This document shows positions 33,329 through 39,221 of a stretch of 39,221 bases of DNA, one piece after another. Positions within the stretch are counted from its first letter, which is position 1. Each line of letters begins with the position of its first letter. Position numbers and translations under genes: made by a program. The DNA is from Gordonia sputi NBRC 100414 (GTDB lineage: Bacteria; Actinomycetota; Actinomycetes; Mycobacteriales; Mycobacteriaceae): positions 1 through 39,221 of the forward strand of contig NZ_BAFC01000054.1 in the NCBI RefSeq assembly GCF_000248055.1, given 5' to 3'. Below the pieces are notes generated by a model. The model was not told the DNA's origin, did no database searches, and was given only the letters and a program-made list of their open reading frames with translations.

Positions 33329-34993
33329 GTGTTGCGTCTTTCCCGCCGATGGCGGACCCGCATCCTGCCGGCCGTCGGCTTGGCCGTCTGTGTGATGCTT
33401 GCCGCCTGCGGTCGGCCGGAGACCGGCGACGGATCATCGAAAGGCGTTGCGGCGTCGCCCGGTGAGCTGGTGTCGGGTGGAGTCATCGAGTACGGGCATG
33501 AGCAAGAGCCGCCATGCGTCCACGGCGGTTGGGTCCAGAACGCGTACCTTGCACGGCAGTACCTCGACAACCTGGTCTCACTTGATGACAGCGGCAAGCC
33601 GGTCCCGTGGCTCGCCACGAGTTGGGATATCTCGCCCGACAGACGCAGCTACACGTTCCACCTCAAGCCCGGTGTGAAGTTCACCGACGGAACAGAACTC
33701 GACGCCGCCGCCGTCAAGACCAACATCAACGGGTATCTCGATCCTGACAGTCCAAATGGCACGGTCGTCTCGTATATCGGGCAGTACTTCGAATCCGACG
33801 AAGTGGTCGACAAGTTGACCTACCGTCTCCATCTCAAGGCGCCGTACACGCCGCTGCTGACCGTTCTCTCGCAGGGCTACTTCGGAATTCAGTCGCCGAC
33901 AGCGCTGGCGCGAGGACCCAAGATCAACTGTGCGCAGCCGGTCGGCTCGGGTCCGTTCAAGATCGCGCAGTGGGATCGCAACCGCAGTATCACCTTCGTC
34001 CGCAATGATCAGTACAACTCAGCGCCCGCAAACGCAAAGCATCAGGGTCCCGCGTACGTCGACAAGGTGATCTGGAAGTTCTTGAAAGATCCCGTCCTGC
34101 GGTACGGTTCGCTGACCAGCGGATCGTCGGACGTCATCTACAACGTCCCCGCGCTGAACTGGGCCGAGGCGACCCGCAAGTTCCAGACGGAGCAGTACAT
34201 CACTCCGGGCAGACCCAACGCGATCACGCTCAACGTCGCACACGCGCCGTTCGACGATGTGCGCGTCCGCCAAGCGCTCGCGTACTCCGCGGACCGTAAG
34301 AAGTCCGTCGAGACCGCCTATCTCGGCGTGGTGCCCTACAACGCCAACGGGGCATTGAGTCAGAGCACCCCCGACTACGACCCGAAAGCCGGTGACTATG
34401 AACATGATCCGGCGAAGGCTAATGCTCTCCTCGACTCGGCGGGTTGGACGCAACGCGATGGCGACGGCATTCGTGAGAAGGACGGAAAGCGGCTGACCGC
34501 ACGCGTTGTCTATCCGGCCGATTCGATCATCGGGGCCGAAGGCGCAGGTATTCTGCAGGACGTCGCTGCACAGGCACGCGAGGTCGGCTTCGACCTTCAG
34601 CTTGTACCCGCCACACAGAGTGCGTACTTCGGCGGCAACTACGCCAAGGCCGATACCTATGACGCGTACGTGGGCTACTGGACCAGTCCGACGCCGGGCC
34701 TGCTCTACATCAACTGGCGACAACGGCTGTCCGACAACCCGAATCCGTACAACACGGCGTTCTACAACGATCCGCATCTGCAGGGACTCATCGAGCAGGC
34801 AAACTCGTCGGCCGATCCCGCGCAGGCAGCGTCGTTGTACTCCGACGCGCAGCGACTCATCGGCGACAACGCTCTGTCGATCGGATTGTACACGCAGACG
34901 ACGTCATTGGCGTCGAACCCCAAACTCCACGACGTGTGGATCGAGAAGTCTCAAGGCGAACCGGTGTTCGCGGATGCGAGGTTTGTCCGATGA
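33329..34993 (+). CDS. ABC transporter substrate-binding lipoprotein, oligopeptide/nickel family
   Basis: A 554-residue family 5 solute-binding protein. The N-terminus is a lipoprotein signal (arginines, then VGLAVCVMLAAC) with the lipid-modified Cys at residue 27. The mature domain starts GGVIEYGHEQEPPCVHGG and has the family blocks YTFHLKPGVKFTDGTELDAAAVKTNI, VGSGPFKIAQWDRN and FDDVRVRQALAYSADRK. It binds the substrate outside the membrane and hands it to the permease pair encoded next. The ATG of the permease overlaps its stop. Confidence 0.92.
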   Translation: MLRLSRRWRTRILPAVGLAVCVMLAACGRPETGDGSSKGVAASPGELVSGGVIEYGHEQEPPCVHGGWVQNAYLARQYLDNLVSLDDSGKPVPWLATSWDISPDRRSYTFHLKPGVKFTDGTELDAAAVKTNINGYLDPDSPNGTVVSYIGQYFESDEVVDKLTYRLHLKAPYTPLLTVLSQGYFGIQSPTALARGPKINCAQPVGSGPFKIAQWDRNRSITFVRNDQYNSAPANAKHQGPAYVDKVIWKFLKDPVLRYGSLTSGSSDVIYNVPALNWAEATRKFQTEQYITPGRPNAITLNVAHAPFDDVRVRQALAYSADRKKSVETAYLGVVPYNANGALSQSTPDYDPKAGDYEHDPAKANALLDSAGWTQRDGDGIREKDGKRLTARVVYPADSIIGAEGAGILQDVAAQAREVGFDLQLVPATQSAYFGGNYAKADTYDAYVGYWTSPTPGLLYINWRQRLSDNPNPYNTAFYNDPHLQGLIEQANSSADPAQAASLYSDAQRLIGDNALSIGLYTQTTSLASNPKLHDVWIEKSQGEPVFADARFVR

Positions 34994-36012
34994 CCGTGCT
35001 CGACGACCGCGAATCCGCCGGCGACGCGGCGCCCGCGGAGAAAGTTCCGACGCCATCCTGGCGACGTCCCCCACGTGCCGTGGTGCGCTGGGGAGCAAAG
35101 CTCGGCTCAGCGGTGTTCGTCCTCTGGGCGGCTGCGTCGATCACGTTCCTACTACAGGTGATCGCGCCCGGCGATCGAGCCACGCTGCTACTGAATCTGT
35201 CGTCGGGGCTCAGTCGGGAGCGCACGCCCGACGAGACCGCGCCGGTGAACGCGCAGTATGGCTTCACCGATCCGGTGTGGCAGCAGTACCTCCACTACCT
35301 CGGCGGGCTGCTGCGTGGCGATCTCGGCACGTCGTACCAGCTAGGACAACCGGTCAACGAAATCATTGCCGCGCAAGTAGGTCCGACGCTCGTGCTGACG
35401 TTCAGCGCGTTGATCGTGGCCTGGATTCTGGTGCTCTTCCTCACCACGCTCACTGCGGGACGTCGAGGCCCGTGGGGCGCGATCGGCTCGTTCGTCGAGA
35501 CCGTGAGCGCTGGACTTCCGCAGTACTGGATCGGATCGATCCTGCTGGTGGTCTTCGCGATCAACCTCGGATGGTTCCCGGTCGAGAGTGGTACCGGGGT
35601 TCGTGGCCTGGTGCTCCCGGTGTTGACACTGGCGATTCCGCTTGCCGGGTTCCTCGGGCAGATCGCACGTGACGAGTTCGCACGAGCGCTCGACCAGCCT
35701 TTCGTCCTCACCGCGCGCAGTCGCGGTCTCGGTGAGCTTTCCGTGCGGAGCCGACACGTGCTGCGTCACTCGGTCCTGCCGGCCATCACCGTGTCGGGGT
35801 GGGCGATGGGCGCGCTGCTTTCGGGTGCGGTGATCGCCGAGACGGTGTTCGCACGAGCAGGCATCGGCCAGACCCTGGTGAGTGCTGCGACATCGCGCGA
35901 TGTCCCGCTCGTGAGCGGCATCGTCATCTTTGTCGCACTGATCTACACCATCGCCAACCTGGCAGTGGATGCGCTCTACACCGTCATCGACCCCCGGATC
36001 GAGGTCCCGTGA
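34990..36012 (+). CDS. ABC transporter permease, DppB type
   Basis: A 340-residue inner-membrane protein with about six helices. The permease EAA loop, which contacts the ATPase, is recognisable around DEFARALDQPFVLTARSRGLGELSVRSRHVLRHSVLP. It overlaps the preceding and following genes by four bases each (ATGA and GTGA). The N-terminal 45 residues are polar and precede the first membrane helix. Confidence 0.92.
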   Translation: MTVLDDRESAGDAAPAEKVPTPSWRRPPRAVVRWGAKLGSAVFVLWAAASITFLLQVIAPGDRATLLLNLSSGLSRERTPDETAPVNAQYGFTDPVWQQYLHYLGGLLRGDLGTSYQLGQPVNEIIAAQVGPTLVLTFSALIVAWILVLFLTTLTAGRRGPWGAIGSFVETVSAGLPQYWIGSILLVVFAINLGWFPVESGTGVRGLVLPVLTLAIPLAGFLGQIARDEFARALDQPFVLTARSRGLGELSVRSRHVLRHSVLPAITVSGWAMGALLSGAVIAETVFARAGIGQTLVSAATSRDVPLVSGIVIFVALIYTIANLAVDALYTVIDPRIEVP

Positions 36013-36938
36013 CCGTTATCGAGAATCCCACAGCCCCAACCGAATCCGAAGGATCGTCGTCGGGTTCTGCCTTCAGCGCGCTGCTGTCGACGTTGAAGAC
36101 CCGCAATCCCGTTCCGACAGCCGACAAGCGCCGTCGACCTCCGTGGAGTGTTGTCGCGGGAGCCATTGTTGTCGTGTTGCTTGTTCTCGCGGCAGCAGTT
36201 CCATCGCTGCTTGCGCCGTACGATCCGTTCGCCATCAACCTCGACGCCACGCTGTCGCCGCCGAGCTGGTCGCACCTATTTGGCACTGATCTCAACGGGC
36301 GAGACCTGTTCAGCCGCGTCATCTACGGCACACGCGAGTCGCTCGGTATCGGCCTTGGTGCGGTCGCCGTCGCAACGGTGCTCGCCGTGTTCCTGGGTAT
36401 CGCCGCGGGGCTCTTGGGGCGGATCGCAGGAGCACTCGCGAACAGGTGGATCGAGATCATGTTCGCCTTCCCCACAGTGCTTCTCGGCCTACTTCTGGTG
36501 TCGGTGTTCGGCCCCGGAGCGTCGACTCTGATCTTTGCCATCGGAATCGGCATCGCGCCAGGGTACGCACGCATCGTGCGCGGCCAGGTACTCGCCGTCC
36601 GCAATGCGCCCTACATCGAGGCCGCTACCGCCATCGGTCACTCACGTGGCCGAATCCTGCTGCAGCACATCGCTCCCAACTCGCTGAGACCGATGATCGT
36701 CACGGCCACATTGGGTATCGGCCAGGCGATCATCTGGGCGTCGGGGCTGGCATACCTCGGGCTCGGCGTCGCACCACCAGCACCGGAATGGGGCGCGCTG
36801 CTCGACTCCGGCCGCACGTACATCACTGTCGCCTGGTGGCTGGAGATCTTCCCTGGTCTCGTGATCGTCGTTGCTGCATTGGCATTCACGACGCTGGGCC
36901 GCTACCTCGGCCAGCGTTTGGAAGGAGACAGGCGATGA
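36009..36938 (+). CDS. ABC transporter permease, DppC type
   Basis: A 309-residue partner permease. An N-terminal cytoplasmic tail of about 45 residues is followed by about six helices; PPSWSHLFGTDLNGRDLFSRVIYGTRESLGIG and the EAA loop NAPYIEAATAIGHSRGRILLQHIAPNSLRP are typical of the DppC/OppC type. The GTG at 36009 overlaps the DppB-type stop; the open frame continues upstream but is a shadow of dppB. The last four bases overlap the ATPase start. Confidence 0.92.
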   Translation: MTVIENPTAPTESEGSSSGSAFSALLSTLKTRNPVPTADKRRRPPWSVVAGAIVVVLLVLAAAVPSLLAPYDPFAINLDATLSPPSWSHLFGTDLNGRDLFSRVIYGTRESLGIGLGAVAVATVLAVFLGIAAGLLGRIAGALANRWIEIMFAFPTVLLGLLLVSVFGPGASTLIFAIGIGIAPGYARIVRGQVLAVRNAPYIEAATAIGHSRGRILLQHIAPNSLRPMIVTATLGIGQAIIWASGLAYLGLGVAPPAPEWGALLDSGRTYITVAWWLEIFPGLVIVVAALAFTTLGRYLGQRLEGDRR

Positions 36939-38578
36939 GCCTGGTGGACATCAAAGATCTGCACATTGCTTTTGGCAGCCGCGAGATCGTCAAGGGAGTC
37001 TCGCTGCAACTGGACGCGGGTGAATGTCTGGCGATCGTTGGGGAGTCGGGGTCGGGTAAGTCGGTGACCGCACGAACTTTGATCGGACTGACCGGCGACG
37101 GAGCTGAGATCACAGCCGAGCGCATTGAGTTCGACGGCCAATCGCTACGTGGACTGTCTGATCGAGGGTGGCGCAAGATTCGCGGCCGCGAGATCGGCTT
37201 CGTCCTGCAGGACGCGTTGGTGTCACTCGATCAACTGCGCACCGTCGGCAGTGAGATAGGGGAGGCCATCTCAGTACATGACCGTGGGCGCGCATTCGGC
37301 GCAGGACTGTCGAGGACAGCGAGGGCACAGCGAGCCGAACGAGTGGTCAAACTGCTCGATCTGGTCGGTGTGCCCGAGCCGAAGGTCCGTGCGGGACAAC
37401 GTCCACACGAGTTGTCCGGTGGACTTCGGCAACGTGCGCTGATCGCATCGGCGCTTGCGCGGGACCCGAAGCTGGTGATCGCCGACGAGCCGACGACCGC
37501 GCTCGATGCGACTGTGCAGGCACAGATCCTCGAGGTGTTGCGACAGGCGAAACAGCGCGGCAGCGGCATCATCTTGATCTCTCACGATCTGGCCGTCGTC
37601 GCGAGTCTGGCCGACCGGATCGCCGTGATGCGGTCCGGTGAGCTCGTCGAATACGGTGATGCGCAACAGATTCTGAGCGACCCGCAGCACGAGTACACGC
37701 AGGGACTGCTGGCGGCGATTCCTTCTCGAGCGTCGAAGGGAACCCTCCTCACCACCGGTGCGACACTACCTTCTGCGACTCCCATCTCCGACGACCAGCC
37801 GCCTGCTCTACGCGTACGCGACCTCCGAAAGACGTTCGGCGGTAGGGATAATCACCGTCATGCCGCAGTGCAGGGAGTGAGCTTCGACCTTCGGCCAGGA
37901 CAGACGCTGGGAATCGTCGGCGAGTCCGGATCGGGTAAGACGACGACGGCGCGCATCGTGCTGGGACTGACCGAACCCGATTCGGGAACCGTCGAACTGA
38001 ATGGCCGACCGTGGAGTTCGTTGTCGGATGCACAGCGAAGGTCGACGCGCCAACAGATTTCGGTGATCTATCAGGATCCGCTGAGCTCCTTCGATCCGCG
38101 GTGGACCGTCGAGCGGATCATCGCAGATGCTCTCCGCGTCAGAGGTTTACGCGGTAGTGCACTCGACGCCAAGGTGTCGGAGCTGCTCGACCACGTCGGA
38201 CTCTCCGACGCCTTTCGTACGCGACATCCGTTGCGACTCTCCGGAGGTCAACGACAGCGTGTGGCGATCGCACGGGCGCTCGCCCCCGAACCGTCGGTGA
38301 TCGTGTGCGACGAACCCGTCTCGGCACTTGACGTCTCGATCCAGGCGCGCATTCTCGATCTGCTCGCCACACTGCAGGCCGAGACGGGAGTTGCGCTGCT
38401 GTTCATCTCGCACGACCTCGGCGTGATCCACCACATCAGCGACGACATCATCGTGATGCGATCCGGCGAGGTCGTCGAATCCGGCACTGCCGACGAGGTG
38501 TTCGAGAACCCGCAGCACCCGTACACCAGGGAGTTGCTCGCCGCGGTGCCGACGATCGGCGGGGAAAGGGTGGCCTAG
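36935..38578 (+). CDS. fused dual ATP-binding ABC protein (DppD-DppF type)
   Basis: A 547-residue protein with two complete ABC ATPase domains in one chain. First domain: Walker A GESGSGKS (about 36-43), signature LSGGLRQRAL, Walker B VIADEP. Second domain: Walker A GESGSGKT (about 329-336), signature LSGGQRQRVAIARAL, Walker B VIVCDEP. Each has the oligopeptide-type C-terminal cap (QHEYTQGLLAAIP and QHPYTRELLAAVP). It energises the permease pair. GGAAGGAG lies upstream of the ATG, which overlaps the DppC-type stop. It completes the transporter operon. Confidence 0.93.
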   Translation: MSLVDIKDLHIAFGSREIVKGVSLQLDAGECLAIVGESGSGKSVTARTLIGLTGDGAEITAERIEFDGQSLRGLSDRGWRKIRGREIGFVLQDALVSLDQLRTVGSEIGEAISVHDRGRAFGAGLSRTARAQRAERVVKLLDLVGVPEPKVRAGQRPHELSGGLRQRALIASALARDPKLVIADEPTTALDATVQAQILEVLRQAKQRGSGIILISHDLAVVASLADRIAVMRSGELVEYGDAQQILSDPQHEYTQGLLAAIPSRASKGTLLTTGATLPSATPISDDQPPALRVRDLRKTFGGRDNHRHAAVQGVSFDLRPGQTLGIVGESGSGKTTTARIVLGLTEPDSGTVELNGRPWSSLSDAQRRSTRQQISVIYQDPLSSFDPRWTVERIIADALRVRGLRGSALDAKVSELLDHVGLSDAFRTRHPLRLSGGQRQRVAIARALAPEPSVIVCDEPVSALDVSIQARILDLLATLQAETGVALLFISHDLGVIHHISDDIIVMRSGEVVESGTADEVFENPQHPYTRELLAAVPTIGGERVA

Positions 38579-38582
38579 TCTG

Positions 38583-38996
38583 TCATCCACCTCGTGCAGC
38601 GAGGTAGGCCGCCCGAAGGTCTGCCGGCACCCGCCCGCGATCGGAGACGGAAATGCCCCGTGCCAGAGCCCATTTCCGGATCTGCGCAGCGCTCGGTGTC
38701 GACAAAGCTGTCACCGCGGACTCCTGCGACGCGGTGAGCGACCGTTCGTGCAGGCATGCACCGAACCAGCGGTAGAGCCATTCCTGTGCCAACGCACGAG
38801 TCTCGCAGAACACGATTGGAACCGACGGAAAACGCGCCTGCGCCTCGGCGACACGGTGGCAGTAGACCTTCGACGTGCGCGGCCACGTCTCGCGAGCCTG
38901 CAACACGATCCCGTCGCGGCCGAGAGGCAACCGCACCAGGTAGGGCAGTGACGTGCCCTCTTCGGGGTTGCGTGCGATGAGCAGGTCGTCGGCCAT
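38583..38996 (-). CDS. protein with Lsr2-like C-terminal DNA-binding domain
   Basis: A 137-residue protein. The N-terminal 95 residues start LLIARNPEEGTSLPYLVRLPLG and include VPIVFCETRALAQEWLYRWFGA, a pattern I recall from actinobacterial ERCC4-like hypothetical proteins; no catalytic assignment is safe. The C-terminal 36 residues, SAAQIRKWALARGISVSDRGR then VPADLRAAYLAA, match the AT-hook-like C-terminal domain of Lsr2, the actinobacterial nucleoid silencer, including the RGR core that enters the minor groove. The N-terminal oligomerisation domain of Lsr2 is absent. It converges with the ABC operon, 4 bases from its stop. Confidence 0.72.
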   Translation of the reverse strand: MADDLLIARNPEEGTSLPYLVRLPLGRDGIVLQARETWPRTSKVYCHRVAEAQARFPSVPIVFCETRALAQEWLYRWFGACLHERSLTASQESAVTALSTPSAAQIRKWALARGISVSDRGRVPADLRAAYLAARGG

Positions 38997-39221
38997 AGGA
39001 ACTCAGATTGCCGGACTGATTCGACGATGCACAACCCCGACGACGCGGAGCTCTGCGACTACGAGCCCTCAGTGAGTTGGAAACTCTCAGCAAGTAGTCA
39101 GCGGTCTCCTAGGTAGTGCTGCGCCGAGAAGTCGCGTACCTGACTGCGGATTCATTTCTAGGCGCAACTCGCGAGAGTTGATGTCGGCAGGTCCCACACC
39201 AGTCGGTCCAACCAGCACAAT
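38997..39221. other. gene-free end of window with small inverted repeats
   Basis: No coding region was recognised. The stretch is less GC-rich than the rest. GAGTT-GGA-AACTC sits near 39073-39085 and CAACTC-GCGA-GAGTTG at 39165-39180. The two share the AACTC/GAGTT arm. They may be regulatory sites for the Lsr2-like gene or for a gene beyond the window. Confidence 0.35.

Overview
The window comes from a high-GC actinobacterium, most likely of the Mycobacteriales (Gordonia, Williamsia or Rhodococcus-like). Pointers are the DUF3556 membrane protein, an Lsr2-type DNA-binding tail, GTG starts, four-base ATGA/GTGA gene overlaps, leaderless promoters with a TANNNT -10 box, and families of short GC-rich intergenic repeats. 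The genus is an inference from style, not from a marker gene. No rRNA, tRNA, CRISPR array or transposase was seen.

Layout. 1-4.2 kb: a 5'-truncated LppA-like protein, a small membrane protein, a TetR regulator, an APC-family amino-acid permease and a secreted DUF5995 protein. 4.3-10.5 kb: an acyl-CoA synthetase/ligase, a DUF3556 membrane protein, a phytoene-desaturase-like FAD enzyme and a PucR regulator, all on the plus strand. 10.6-11.5 kb: a convergent PAP2 phosphatase.

11.8-26.3 kb is the most interesting part: a plus-strand island that looks built to strip nitrogen from methylated amines. It contains an EutQ-like cupin, a DmmA-like subunit, a ferredoxin-type reductase (DmmB-like), a fusion of a heme-dependent oxidative N-demethylase (DUF3445/DmmC-like) with a second DmmA-like domain, a second reductase, a second stand-alone DUF3445 protein, an AmtB transporter, a type III glutamine-synthetase-like ligase (GlnT/GmaS-like), three glutamate-synthase-like subunits (MgsA/B/C or GlxB/C/D type), a single-chain sarcosine-oxidase-like FAD enzyme and an XRE-cupin regulator. 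The inferred route is dimethylamine (or another secondary amine) to methylamine by the oxygenases, methylamine to gamma-glutamylmethylamide, then N-methylglutamate, then glutamate by the FAD enzyme. A GTAGAC/GTCTAC motif occurs upstream of the oxygenase operon, of glnT and of the regulator gene, so it is a candidate operator tying the island together. A GlnR-like box sits upstream of the cupin.

Many gene junctions in this island are filled with a short hairpin repeat that exists in two forms, with compensating base changes in the stem (TGATC/GATCA against TGGTC/GACCA).

26.5-30.6 kb: a secreted GH16 glucanase, a tiny basic protein followed by a strong hairpin, an AAA+ ATPase, a CxxC hypothetical protein and a TetR regulator. 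30.6-38.6 kb: an FMN-dependent monooxygenase of the NtaA/DszA type with a DszC/SfnB-like flavoprotein, divergent from a complete oligopeptide-type ABC transporter operon; together these suggest uptake and oxidative cleavage of an organosulfur or related small compound. 38.6-39.2 kb: a protein with an Lsr2-like C-terminal domain, then about 220 bases without a gene.
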